64,000 nt of DNA. Origin: Oscillospiraceae bacterium (GTDB lineage Bacteria; Bacillota; Clostridia; Oscillospirales; Acutalibacteraceae). Below the pieces are notes generated by a model that was given only the letters and a program-made list of their open reading frames with translations, did no database searches and was not told the DNA's origin. Numbering within the stretch: position 1 is the stretch's first letter; each line of letters opens with the position of its first letter. Below are positions 30,521-39,065 of this stretch, piece by piece. The stretch lies in assembly GCA_015065615.1 (NCBI GenBank), contig SVPY01000009.1, positions 24,168-88,167 of the forward strand, given 5' to 3'. The position numbers and the translations under genes were made by a program.

Positions 30521-31360
30521 ATGGCTGTTGTTGGAAATTTATTGCTGGTTACATTAATTGCAGGCGTTGTAGGTACGGGTGTGGGCGGACTTGTAGGTGC
30601 TCTTCTACAGAAGGAATCCAACCGCGTTGTAAGTTTGCTTTTAAGCTTTGCCGCAGGCGTTATGCTCAGCGTTGTTTGTTTCGATCTTGTGGTTGAAGCC
30701 ATTGAGACGAACACGGGAATTTACATGGTTATTTTTGCCATAGCCTTGGGTGTTTTCGCAACTTATTTTCTTAACTATATTATTGATAAAAAAACAAATC
30801 CGGAGCTTGCCCATATAGATGCAAGTCACCCCGAAACAGCTGATGACCTTGATGAGCTTATTCACAGCGACCACTTGGAACATCACGTACTTAAAAACGA
30901 TAATAAATTTTCCCTTTTTATTGCAGGTATAGTAATGGCTTGTGCCATTGCCCTTCACAACGTACCCGAGGGTATGACCATAGGCGCATCCTACGCTATG
31001 GAGGATGCTGTATTCGGCAGTTCTTCCCTCATTCTTGCCATTTTAATTGGTCTTCACAATATTCCCGAAGGTATGGCGGTTTCCGTTCCCCTTATAAGCG
31101 GAGGTATGAAAAAGTATAGAGCCGTATTAATTACCGCGGCAACGGGTATTCCCACCATTCTCGGCGCTTTGCTTGGCTTCTGGCTGGGCGAAATCGGTCC
31201 TTTAGGTTTAACCTTAAGTCTCGGCTTTGCAAGCGGCGCAATGCTTTACGTTGTTTTCGGCGAGATACTTCCGCAGTCCATACTTATGTACCACAGCAAA
31301 GCTCCCGCATTCTCTGCAATTATCGGTATGCTTGTGGGTCTGCTTATAATATTCGCTTAA
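30521..31360 (+). CDS. ZIP family divalent metal transporter
   Basis: A 279-residue ZIP transporter (ZupT/GufA-like), importing zinc or related metals. It has eight predicted helices; metal sites are in helix 4 (ALHNVPEGMTIG) and helix 5 (GLHNIPEGMAVS), and a histidine-rich loop lies between helices 3 and 4 (HSDHLEHHVL). AAAAGGA is 10 bases before the ATG at 30521. No Zur- or MntR-type operator is obvious upstream. Confidence 0.92.
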   Translation: MAVVGNLLLVTLIAGVVGTGVGGLVGALLQKESNRVVSLLLSFAAGVMLSVVCFDLVVEAIETNTGIYMVIFAIALGVFATYFLNYIIDKKTNPELAHIDASHPETADDLDELIHSDHLEHHVLKNDNKFSLFIAGIVMACAIALHNVPEGMTIGASYAMEDAVFGSSSLILAILIGLHNIPEGMAVSVPLISGGMKKYRAVLITAATGIPTILGALLGFWLGEIGPLGLTLSLGFASGAMLYVVFGEILPQSILMYHSKAPAFSAIIGMLVGLLIIFA

Positions 31361-31381
31361 TTAATTTTTAATCAGAATTTG

Positions 31382-31404
31382 AAGGCGCACGAAAAAGTGT
31401 GCCT
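31382..31404 (+). terminator. Terminator after the ZIP gene
   Basis: AAGGCGCAC pairs with GTGTGCCTT and is followed by TTCTTTTT. Confidence 0.7.
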
Positions 31405-31470
31405 TTTCTTTTTACAAAAAATTAAGAGCGCCTTATAAAAGACACTCTTCTGTACAAAAAATAAAATGAG

Positions 31471-31914
31471 TTAATTTGAATTTTCGCTTTCCTGCTTTTT
31501 CTTAAGCATCTTATTAAGGCTGTCAGTTTTCTTTTTTATAATTAAATATATAACGGACCATATAACAAAATAACCGATAATAAATATGGCGGTAAATACC
31601 AAAACGGGAATCATACCTAAATCAAGCCAGCCGTTAAGCAGATAGGTTGCAAAGTAGCAAAGGTACAGTATGACGCCGTGAATAAGTATGGCTACCATTA
31701 AAGGCAGGTTTTCGATCTGATAAATTGCGTTCAATCCTCCGGCGGCAAATGCAAGAAAAGTAAGGGAAAATATACCTACAGAAACTTCCTTAACGCTTAA
31801 TGCTTCAACCGCGCCGTTATTATATAAAATTAAATACAATACCGCAAGAAATAAAGGTCCGATAGAAGCAGACCACACGCCGCGGCGCAAAAATTCCGAA
31901 ATAAATTTTTTCAT
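31471..31914 (-). CDS. DUF3021 family membrane protein
   Basis: A 147-residue protein with four membrane helices and a basic C-terminus, fitting DUF3021. Its start overlaps the stop of a LytTR regulator gene by 4 bases. DUF3021 genes paired with LytTR genes are a known arrangement in Firmicutes, where the membrane partner is thought to inhibit the regulator. It is the last gene of the ABC exporter operon. Confidence 0.82.
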   Translation of the reverse strand: MKKFISEFLRRGVWSASIGPLFLAVLYLILYNNGAVEALSVKEVSVGIFSLTFLAFAAGGLNAIYQIENLPLMVAILIHGVILYLCYFATYLLNGWLDLGMIPVLVFTAIFIIGYFVIWSVIYLIIKKKTDSLNKMLKKKQESENSN

Positions 31915-32354
31915 AAGCCCTCGTACCTCCTTTTAATCTCCGCAAAGCATCTTCGTGATACGTATTCCTTGTAGCCGCATTTGAATATTGCATCCACACC
32001 GCCGCTGAAAGCCGCCTTGAACCTGAGAATTGCGTGTTCGTTTGCAAGGCTTGACTTATTGATGCGGATAAAATATGTGGGCAAAAGCTCCTCAAGGTCA
32101 CGGAGTCTTTCCTGAATTCTATACTGCTCTCCTTCACGGTCAATGGCAATGACCCTTCTCTCCATAACCGTAATACATTCAATATCACGGAAAGAGAGCT
32201 TTCTTAATTCGTTTTCTTTATACCCCATAATAGAATCGTTGCCTTCATAATTTAAAACGATATTTTCAATTTTTTCGCTTAAAGCCGAAGGCGCGTGAAG
32301 GGTCAGAGTGATTTCTTCTTCTTTTTCTTTGTCAATAATTAGTTTGTATTTCAT
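31911..32354 (-). CDS. LytTR family DNA-binding regulator
   Basis: A 147-residue stand-alone LytTR regulator without a receiver domain. The LytTR core includes FRDIECITVMERRVIAI, LRDLEELLPTYFIRINKSSLAN and a C-terminal basic strand. Such membrane-inhibited regulators usually control their own operon, here an ABC exporter. The candidate target would be the region upstream of 33827, but I did not identify LytTR repeats there. Confidence 0.85.
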   Translation of the reverse strand: MKYKLIIDKEKEEEITLTLHAPSALSEKIENIVLNYEGNDSIMGYKENELRKLSFRDIECITVMERRVIAIDREGEQYRIQERLRDLEELLPTYFIRINKSSLANEHAILRFKAAFSGGVDAIFKCGYKEYVSRRCFAEIKRRYEGL

Positions 32355-32366
32355 TAAAATTTATCC

Positions 32367-33098
32367 TTATTGTTTTTTCATCTGTGAAAGGAAACAGTAA
32401 ACAGCCGCAAAAGCTATCAATACCGCGTAAATCAAAACCGGCAAAAGGCGTCCGAAAGCTGTATCAAAATTGCCGCTTATAAGAGCTCTTTCAAGCTCAA
32501 CTGCGTGAAGGAAGGGGAGACACTCAGCTATTTTCTCAAAGGCTCCGCCTAAAAGCTCTATATCAAACCATACTCCGGAAAGCCATGCGGAAAGGTTGGT
32601 TAAAAGGGCGCCGCAAATACCTCCTACCTGCTTAACACCTAAAACGCTGCCGCAGAGAAGTCCCAGAGATATATTGAATATCGCCATAGGGATCATTCCT
32701 ATTATAGCATATAAAACGTTAACATTAAAGCTCAGCCCTAATGGAATTGCAAAAATATAACATACTAAAGTCTGGCACAAAGCTAAGGGAATCAAAGGCA
32801 GCATATAACCGACAATAAAATCAAATCCCGTAAGGGGAGTGGTGTATAATCTCTGCAAAAATGTACTCTCGCGGTCTTTTGAAACTAAGGTAGCGGAAAA
32901 TAAAGTTAAAAACGAAAGTCCGAAAACCGTTATACCGGGGGTAAGGCTTTCTATTTCGAAAAGCTCTACGGGAATATTAGCCTGTATGGCGCTTAAAAGG
33001 AATAATAACACTAACGGAAAGCCAAGGCCGAAAAATAGATTTATCGGGTCGCGTATAATTTCTTTGGCGCATCTTTTGGCAAAAGTTAAGGTTTTCAT
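32367..33098 (-). CDS. ABC-2 type transporter permease
   Basis: A 243-residue ABC-2 permease with six hydrophobic segments and the family's extracellular-loop signature region (ATLVSKDRESTFLQRLYTTP). It pairs with the ATPase gene 3 bases upstream. The cargo is unknown; such exporters handle antibiotics, peptides or lipids. Confidence 0.85.
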   Translation of the reverse strand: MKTLTFAKRCAKEIIRDPINLFFGLGFPLVLLFLLSAIQANIPVELFEIESLTPGITVFGLSFLTLFSATLVSKDRESTFLQRLYTTPLTGFDFIVGYMLPLIPLALCQTLVCYIFAIPLGLSFNVNVLYAIIGMIPMAIFNISLGLLCGSVLGVKQVGGICGALLTNLSAWLSGVWFDIELLGGAFEKIAECLPFLHAVELERALISGNFDTAFGRLLPVLIYAVLIAFAAVYCFLSQMKKQ

Positions 33099-33101
33099 AA
33101 A

Positions 33102-33827
33102 TCAGTTATCCCCCTTTACAATGGTAACGAAAGCGGATTCAAAATCATCTGTTCCCGTTTTCTCTAAAAGTTCCTCGGCGGTACCTACGGCAAGTAAACT
33201 GCCGTCTTTCATTATGCCTATACGGTCGGAAAGAGCGCTTGCCTCCTCCATATAGTGTGTCGTGAGAATAATTGTAATTTTACCTTTTAAGGCGCGTATA
33301 ACGTCCCATAAATCGTGCCTTGCAATAACGTCAAGTCCCAAGGTGGGTTCATCAAGAAAAAGTATCTCAGGTTCACTTATCAGTGCCATAATTATGCTTA
33401 CTCTGCGCTGCATACCGCCTGAAAGCTTACCTGCTTTTCTTTTAAGAATACTTTCAATTCCGAAACTTTCGGAAAGAGTTTCTATTTTCTCCTTGGTTTT
33501 TTCTTTGGAAAAGCCGTGGATGCGGCAAATAAACTCCAGATTTTCTTTTACCGAAAGATTGGGCGCTACGGCAGTTTCCTGAGGCGAAACAGCTATAAGG
33601 CTTTTTACCTTATCGGGTTCTTTAATTATGCTGTAATTGCCCACAAAAGCATCGCCCTCTGTAGGTTTGCTCAGGCAGGAGAGCATTTTTATGGTGGTGG
33701 TTTTTCCTGCGCCGTTTACACCTAAAAGGGAGAAAAGCTCTCCTTTATTTATTTCCAGGTTTAAGTTTTTTACGGCGGTTATTTCTTTGTAGCGTTTATT
33801 TAAATTTACTGTTTTGATTGCCGGCAT
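33102..33827 (-). CDS. ABC transporter ATP-binding protein
   Basis: A 241-residue ATPase with Walker A GVNGAGKTT, Q-loop SPQETAVAPNLSV, signature LSGGMQRRVSI, Walker B ILFLDEPTLGLD and H-loop TTHYMEEA. AAAAGGAGG precedes the ATG. It is the first gene of the four-gene minus-strand operon: ATPase, ABC-2 permease, LytTR, DUF3021. Confidence 0.93.
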   Translation of the reverse strand: MPAIKTVNLNKRYKEITAVKNLNLEINKGELFSLLGVNGAGKTTTIKMLSCLSKPTEGDAFVGNYSIIKEPDKVKSLIAVSPQETAVAPNLSVKENLEFICRIHGFSKEKTKEKIETLSESFGIESILKRKAGKLSGGMQRRVSIIMALISEPEILFLDEPTLGLDVIARHDLWDVIRALKGKITIILTTHYMEEASALSDRIGIMKDGSLLAVGTAEELLEKTGTDDFESAFVTIVKGDN

Positions 33828-33849
33828 TTTAATTCCTCCTTTTTATTTT

Positions 33850-34175
33850 ACATACATAATAGCACATAAAAAAGAGGAATTAAGTAATTTTGTCTCATCG
33901 GTTATTTTTCACGGCTTATCGGTAAGAATTAATAATTTATCTTATTTAAAATATCCGGTTTCACTTGCTTCATTTAAGGCGATTTCATGTTTAGAAATGA
34001 AATCTTTATTGCCTTGCGCATATTGCGCTTCATGGATGTTAGCGCCAACGGATGTGCCACTTCTGCCAATTTGGTTGGAAATGATAGATTCGTGATTCGA
34101 CTTCAGTTGTTTAACAAGACCTATAATATCCACAGAGAATTCCATAGAAAGTTCAGCAAGCTTATTTTCTTTCAT
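33850..34175 (-). pseudogene. Four-helix-bundle (23S rRNA IVP family) protein, decayed 3' end
   Basis: From an ATG at 34175 an open frame of 77 codons runs to a stop at 33942. It carries the family core GRSGTSVGANIHEAQYAQG and DFISKHEIALNEASET. Intact relatives continue with a YWxxLL helix. Here TGYFK is followed by a stop, but the same frame then reads DKLLILTDKP, a second stop and KITDETKLLN. This aligns with RLLMLSEYITEQEGNSLLN of the intact copy at 63110, so the C-terminus has been lost by nonsense mutations. The gene lies downstream of tRNA-Thr on the same strand. It could still make a truncated three-helix product. Confidence 0.75.
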
Positions 34176-34230
34176 AAGACTCGCCTCATTTTTAATTGTT
34201 AAATCATAAAACTTGCGTTTTTTCAATGAA

Positions 34231-34387
34231 GCATCGCCTGACGGCGATATGATGTTATGCTTCGCATAATGATGTTGCTCATTTCATTCGCAATGATGCG
34301 ATGTTTGCTTTATACATTAGCGAAGCAAGATCATTAGGCGTAGCCGTCAACATTCGTGGAACGACATCATTTGCCGAAGGCAAACAA
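34231..34387. repeat. Array of short hairpins joined by ATGATGT-type linkers
   Basis: Consecutive small stem-loops with different stems: ATCGCC/GGCGAT (34233-34248), TATGC/GCATA (34256-34268), TTGC/GCAA (34275-34293), TTGCTT/AAGCAA (34305-34328), TCGT/ACGA (about 34354-34364) and TTTGCC/GGCAAA (34371-34385). Linkers are mostly ATGATGT or similar (TCATT, CAACATT). It lies between the tRNA-Thr terminator and the decayed four-helix-bundle gene. There is no constant repeat, so it is not CRISPR. Confidence 0.7.
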
Positions 34388-34393
34388 CATTCA

Positions 34394-34431
34394 AAAAGAC
34401 CACATCTGTCTACGGACAAATGTGGTCTTTT
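34394..34431 (-). terminator. Terminator of tRNA-Thr
   Basis: An 11-bp stem (AAAGACCACAT/ATGTGGTCTTT), just 3' of the tRNA on the minus strand, ending in a T-run. Confidence 0.8.
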
Positions 34432-34434
34432 TGT

Positions 34435-34510
34435 TGGAGCTGGTGACGTGACTCGAACACGCGACCTGCTGATTACGAATCAGCTGCACTACCGACTGTG
34501 CTACACCAGC
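34435..34510 (-). tRNA. tRNA-Thr (anticodon CGT)
   Basis: The acceptor is GCTGGTG/CACCAGC with discriminator T and encoded CCA. The anticodon stem GCTGA/TCAGC holds loop TTCGTAA, so the anticodon is CGT (codon ACG). The T-arm is GCGTG-TTCGAGT-CACGT. A single gene with its own promoter and terminator. Confidence 0.95.
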
Positions 34511-34520
34511 ATTGGTAAAT

Positions 34521-34549
34521 ATTATATACTCCATTTCTTTATTAGTCAA
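34521..34549 (-). promoter_or_regulatory. Promoter of tRNA-Thr
   Basis: On the minus strand TTGACT (34549-34544) and TATAAT (34526-34521) are separated by 17 bases, ending 10 bases before the tRNA. Confidence 0.75.
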
Positions 34550-34638
34550 GAAAAAATTATGTAAGCAAATAAGTTGTTGCATTTATCGCAAATAATTATT
34601 ATAATCATAATAATATAACGTATTGGGAGGTTATAAAT

Positions 34639-35685
34639 TTGGAGATCAAAAATATAAGAATGAATGATAATATTAAGGCTTTAGATTTAACTTTTTATGA
34701 TGCAGAAAATAAACCTTTCAGAATTCATGGTGTTTACCGCTATGGCGAGAAACTAATAAGACTTCCAAAAGAAGTAGCCGAAAAATGTAACCCGGGTGTA
34801 GTTTTCCACCACGATAATTCTGCAGGCGGCAGAGTAAGATTTATAACTGACAGTATGCATATTGCAATATCAGCTGATATGGAGGTTAAGGAGGATTCGC
34901 CCCATTTCTCTGTTATGGCTATGTGTGGCTTCGATATGTACGAAAAAAAGGAGAACGGCGAACATATTTTTGTTAGCTCTTTCGTACCGCCAAGAGATGT
35001 TAAAGACGGATATTCAGGCGTAATTAGCTTTGAAGAAAAACGTTTAAGAGAAATTACAATAAATATGCCTTCATATAACGATGTATATAAGCTTTATATA
35101 GGTCTTGATAAAGATGCTGTATTAAAAGAAGCACCCGATTATAAGTACAAAACTCCTATAGTTTACTATGGATCTTCAATTACGCAAGGAAGCTCCGCGT
35201 CTCGACCCGGCATGAGCTACGAAAATATTATCACCAGGCGCCTTGATACCGAGTATATAAATCTTGGTTTTTCAGGCAGTGCAAAAGCAGAAGAAGCCAT
35301 AAGCGAATACATCAGAAACCTTGATATGTCTATATTTGTTTACGATTATGACCATAATGCTCCTACTATAGAACATCTTGAAAATACTCACGAAAGAATG
35401 TTTAAAGAGTTTAGAAGCAAAAATCCCACAACGCCCGTAATTATGATGACAAGACCTAATTTCGTTCAGAATGAAGATATGAAAAAGCGTGTGGAAATAG
35501 TAATTAAAACTTATAATAATGCCTTAAACAGTGGCGATAAAAACGTATATTTTATAAACGGCAAAGACTTAATGAAATATTGCGGCAACGAAGGTACTGC
35601 AGAAAATACCCACCCCAACGATTTTGGATTTTACTCTATGGGTAAAGTTCTTGGCGATTTAATTGAAGAAATTTTAAATAAATAA
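34639..35685 (+). CDS. SGNH/GDSL hydrolase with N-terminal beta domain
   Basis: A 348-residue protein with an N-terminal beta-rich domain (about 1-160) followed by an SGNH hydrolase. The catalytic serine is in YYGSSITQGSSAS, GFSGSAKAE is block II, DYDHNAPT replaces the usual GxND block, and HPNDFGFYSMG carries the Asp-x-x-His pair. The domain order resembles acetyl-xylan-esterase-like enzymes. The start is a TTG with GGGAGG upstream. It begins an operon with a MATE transporter and a GH2 enzyme, suggesting deacylation of a sugar or glycoside. Confidence 0.83.
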   Translation: MEIKNIRMNDNIKALDLTFYDAENKPFRIHGVYRYGEKLIRLPKEVAEKCNPGVVFHHDNSAGGRVRFITDSMHIAISADMEVKEDSPHFSVMAMCGFDMYEKKENGEHIFVSSFVPPRDVKDGYSGVISFEEKRLREITINMPSYNDVYKLYIGLDKDAVLKEAPDYKYKTPIVYYGSSITQGSSASRPGMSYENIITRRLDTEYINLGFSGSAKAEEAISEYIRNLDMSIFVYDYDHNAPTIEHLENTHERMFKEFRSKNPTTPVIMMTRPNFVQNEDMKKRVEIVIKTYNNALNSGDKNVYFINGKDLMKYCGNEGTAENTHPNDFGFYSMGKVLGDLIEEILNK

Positions 35686-35695
35686 GTGAGTTTTT

Positions 35696-37069
35696 ATGAA
35701 AAGATTAATTGCAGCCGATAAAGGCTTTTACAAAAAAGTTGCTAAAATAGCAATACCTATTGCTCTTCAGGGTCTTATAACCACTGGCGTAAATATGATG
35801 GATACCATTATGATAGGCGCGGTTGGTGAAACAGAGCTCAGCGCCGTTTCTCTTGCCAATCAGTTTATAAGCATATTCCATATTTTCTGTATGGGTATAG
35901 GTATGGGCGCCAGCGTGCTTGTAGCCAGATACTACGGTATGAACGATAATTCTTCCCTTAAAAAGACTATTACAATTATGCTCCGTTTATGCCTCGGTTT
36001 ATCACTTTTATTTTCCGTGGCTACCTTTCTTTTACCAAAGGAGATAATGCTGATTTACACACCCGAAACAAACATCATAAATTTCGGTATCGATTATCTC
36101 AATTACTCCGTGGCAAGCTATGTATTTTTAGGCTTGTCCCTTACAAGTACCATAGTCCTTCGAAACGTAGGTCAGGTAAAAATCCCTCTTTATACATCTA
36201 TTGCGGCTTTTTTTGTTAACGTAGGCGCTAATTACGTATTTATCTTCGGCGTAGACTTTTTAAACATAAAAGCTATGGGCGTTGCAGGCGCCGCCGTAGG
36301 TACTTTAATTGCCCGTGTGTTTGAATTCAGTGTTATTTGCGGATATCTTTTATTTATCGATAAGGAGATTTCCTATAAGATACGCGACTTATTTAAGCCT
36401 GTCGGCGTGCTCTGGAGAGAATACATAAGAATCAGTATTCCCGTACTTATCAGCGACGGAATCTTAGCTCTCGGTAATAACTCAGTAGCTATGATAATCG
36501 GCAGAATGGGCGAAAGCTTCGTGGCAGGTAACGCCGTAACCACAGTAGCACAGCAGTTAAGCTCAGTTATGATTCAGGGCTTCTCTCAGGCAGGCGCAAT
36601 TGTAACCGGTTATACATTGGGCGAAGGCGATAAGAAAAAAGCTCAGGACGAAGGCTACGCATTCCTCGGTATCGGTTTTGTTTTCGGTTTGATTGCGGCT
36701 TTGATAATTACGATTATCAGCGCTCCTATGATTACCGCCTATAATTTATCCGAAGAAACTCAGGATATTGCAAGGGAGCTTATGCTCTCTATAAGTATAA
36801 TTATGGTATTTCAGGCAACCAACAGTATCATGACCAAGGGCGTGCTTCGCGGCGGCGGTGATACTAAAGTATTAATGCTTGCCGATAATATCTTCCTTTG
36901 GGTAGCTTCCCTGCCTTTAGGCGCTTTGGCAGGTCTGGTTTTCGGTTTCCCTGCATTCTGGGTATATTTCTTCCTTAAATTCGACCAGGTGCTTAAAGCT
37001 GTCTGGTGTGTAATCAGGCTCAATAGCGGCAAATGGATTAAAAAAGTAAGAACAGAAAGCGAAATTTAA
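35696..37069 (+). CDS. MATE family efflux transporter
   Basis: A 457-residue MATE transporter with twelve helices and the typical start IALQGLITTGVNMMDTIMIG. The family exports drugs or metabolites by Na+ or H+ antiport. The gene lies 10 bases after the SGNH hydrolase and 2 bases before a GH2 gene. The operon suggests export of a product or toxic aglycone of glycoside breakdown, but that is inference. Confidence 0.9.
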   Translation: MKRLIAADKGFYKKVAKIAIPIALQGLITTGVNMMDTIMIGAVGETELSAVSLANQFISIFHIFCMGIGMGASVLVARYYGMNDNSSLKKTITIMLRLCLGLSLLFSVATFLLPKEIMLIYTPETNIINFGIDYLNYSVASYVFLGLSLTSTIVLRNVGQVKIPLYTSIAAFFVNVGANYVFIFGVDFLNIKAMGVAGAAVGTLIARVFEFSVICGYLLFIDKEISYKIRDLFKPVGVLWREYIRISIPVLISDGILALGNNSVAMIIGRMGESFVAGNAVTTVAQQLSSVMIQGFSQAGAIVTGYTLGEGDKKKAQDEGYAFLGIGFVFGLIAALIITIISAPMITAYNLSEETQDIARELMLSISIIMVFQATNSIMTKGVLRGGGDTKVLMLADNIFLWVASLPLGALAGLVFGFPAFWVYFFLKFDQVLKAVWCVIRLNSGKWIKKVRTESEI

Positions 37070-37071
37070 TT

Positions 37072-38742
37072 ATGTTTAGATTATTTAACGACCATTCAAT
37101 AAGAGAATCTATTCTTTTGCCTGATTTTTGGAATTTAAAAGTGGAGGGCAAAGGTGAATTCAAAATCCCCGTGCCTTGCGCTGTGGAATCAATACCTGCT
37201 TTAAGCAGCTATAAAGGTAAGTGCACTTTAGAAACAGAGAAAAGGCTTAGCGGTGATTTCAGGCTTGTATTTAAAGGTGTTAGCCATACTGCTAACGTTT
37301 ATTTAGACGGTGAGAACCTTGGCTCTCACTACGGAGCTTACGGCGAATTTTCATTCATTCTCAAAAATTTAGAAGATTCACTCCATAAAATTAAGGTAGA
37401 AGCCGATAATAGCTATAGCGAAAATTCTGCTTTACATATTGATAACGACTATTACTCTTATTTGGGTATTACAAGACCTTTATACCTTGAAAGAATCAAT
37501 AAATGCTATATTAAACATCTTCATATTAAGCCTTATTTAAAAGATAATTGTTGGAATTTGAAAATTTCAGCTTCATTAGTAAATATATGCGATAGAGATT
37601 TAAAATTTGAATTAAAGCTTTGCTTAAACGAATCTGATTCTACTTTAGATAATTCTATCAACGAAATCATTTTACCTTTTGAAATAAAAGCTAATGAAGA
37701 GAGTATTATAGAAACCGAAATTAAATGCGAAAACGTTAAAGTTTATAACCCCGAAACACCCGATATGTATTTTATTCACGGTGTTATTCTTGAAGAAGGC
37801 AAGGCTATCGACGATTTAATTGAGCGCTTCGGTTTTAAAGAAGTTAAAGTAATAGGTAAAGATATTTTATACAACGGTAATAAGCTTATATTAAAAGGTT
37901 TTTGCCGCCACGAAGATTATGCAGAGTTCGGCAGCGCGATCCCTTTGCAGGCTATGATGCGCGATATTATGCTTATTAAGGATACAGGCGCAAACGCAAT
38001 AAGAACAAGCCATTATCCCAACGACGAAAGATTTCTTGATTTATGTGATGAATTGGGCATCTTGATTTGGGAAGAAGGTCACGCAAGAGGCTTAAGTGAA
38101 AAAGATATGCAAAACCCCAATTTTATGCCTCAAAGCAAACTTTCTATCACCGAAATGATTAATAATCACTTTAATCACCCTTCAATTTTTGTTTGGGGAC
38201 TTCTTAATGAATGCGCAAGTTTAACTGATTTTGGCAGAGAATGCTATAAAGAGCTTATTGGTTTAATAAGGAGTCTTGATTCATCAAGGCCTGTTACATT
38301 TGCTTCTTGCTGGTTAGGCAGAGATAAATGCCTTGATTTAGTGGATATTGTATCATTTAATATTTATCCTAAATGGTATGAAGATGAACCTGTTGAAGAT
38401 TACTTAAATAAGGTTTTAAATTTTGCAAACGAAAACGGCGGAGAAAATAAGCCTTTTATTGTAAGCGAAATCGGAGCAGGCGCTATTTACGGCTATAGAA
38501 GTAACACAAACGTACGCTGGACGGAAGAATTTCAGGCAGAAGCTCTGGAAGAGCAGATCACAGCAGTACTTGAAAACAAAGAAACAAACGGTGTATTTAT
38601 CTGGCAGTTTGCTGATTGCAGGGTGGACGAAGGTTTTGCTATGCGCCGCCCGAAAACTCAGAATAACAAGGGCATAGTTGATATATACCGCCGCGAAAAA
38701 CTTTCGTATAAGGTAGTAAAAGAGAAATTTAATAAGTATTAA
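37072..38742 (+). CDS. Glycoside hydrolase family 2 enzyme
   Basis: A 556-residue GH2 protein with an N-terminal sugar-binding domain, an immunoglobulin-like domain and a C-terminal TIM barrel. Barrel motifs are LKGFCRHEDY, IRTSHYPNDERFLDLCDE, the acid/base VWGLLNECAS and the nucleophile FIVSEIGAGA. The short length and these motifs resemble beta-glucuronidases more than beta-galactosidases, but specificity is unproven. No signal peptide. It is the third gene of the SGNH-MATE-GH2 operon. Confidence 0.88.
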   Translation: MFRLFNDHSIRESILLPDFWNLKVEGKGEFKIPVPCAVESIPALSSYKGKCTLETEKRLSGDFRLVFKGVSHTANVYLDGENLGSHYGAYGEFSFILKNLEDSLHKIKVEADNSYSENSALHIDNDYYSYLGITRPLYLERINKCYIKHLHIKPYLKDNCWNLKISASLVNICDRDLKFELKLCLNESDSTLDNSINEIILPFEIKANEESIIETEIKCENVKVYNPETPDMYFIHGVILEEGKAIDDLIERFGFKEVKVIGKDILYNGNKLILKGFCRHEDYAEFGSAIPLQAMMRDIMLIKDTGANAIRTSHYPNDERFLDLCDELGILIWEEGHARGLSEKDMQNPNFMPQSKLSITEMINNHFNHPSIFVWGLLNECASLTDFGRECYKELIGLIRSLDSSRPVTFASCWLGRDKCLDLVDIVSFNIYPKWYEDEPVEDYLNKVLNFANENGGENKPFIVSEIGAGAIYGYRSNTNVRWTEEFQAEALEEQITAVLENKETNGVFIWQFADCRVDEGFAMRRPKTQNNKGIVDIYRREKLSYKVVKEKFNKY

Positions 38743-38802
38743 TCAAAAGAGCAGCAAGATAAAATTGCTGCCTTTATGTTTTAATATAAAAATGTTTTTC
38801 AT

Positions 38803-38830
38803 TGACAAAAGTTAAAAAATATAGTATCAT
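38803..38830 (+). promoter_or_regulatory. Promoter of tRNA-Arg
   Basis: TTGACA (38803-38808) and TATCAT (38825-38830) with a 16-base spacer, 42 bases before the tRNA. Confidence 0.65.
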
Positions 38831-38872
38831 TCTTTTTGCGGTACGAAGACGTTTAAAAGTAAATATGTATAT

Positions 38873-38947
38873 GCCTCCTTAGTTAAATGGATATAATAAG
38901 CCCCTCCTAAGGGCTAGTTGTGAGTTCGATTCTCGCAGGGGGTGCCA
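38873..38947 (+). tRNA. tRNA-Arg (anticodon CCT)
   Basis: The acceptor GCCTCCT pairs with AGGGGGT through two G-T wobbles. The anticodon stem AGCCC/GGGCT holds loop CTCCTAA, so the anticodon is CCT (codon AGG). TTCGATT T-loop and encoded CCA. Single gene. Confidence 0.93.
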
Positions 38948-38981
38948 AAAAGACCTTGTTAAAAAAGACAAGGTCTTTTTT
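38948..38981 (+). terminator. Terminator of tRNA-Arg
   Basis: AAAGACCTTGT pairs with ACAAGGTCTTT, followed by a T-run. Confidence 0.8.
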
Positions 38982-39065
38982 GTTATTTATTTTAGTTTCA
39001 CACTCTACTTAAAGTCGATTGTGCTTTTAAATTATAATGCTATAATTATATTTGAGGTGAAAATT

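Noticed and set aside
34301..34564. Open frame through the hairpin array and across tRNA-Thr
   Set aside because: The frame overlaps a tRNA on the other strand and a terminator; no ribosome binding site.
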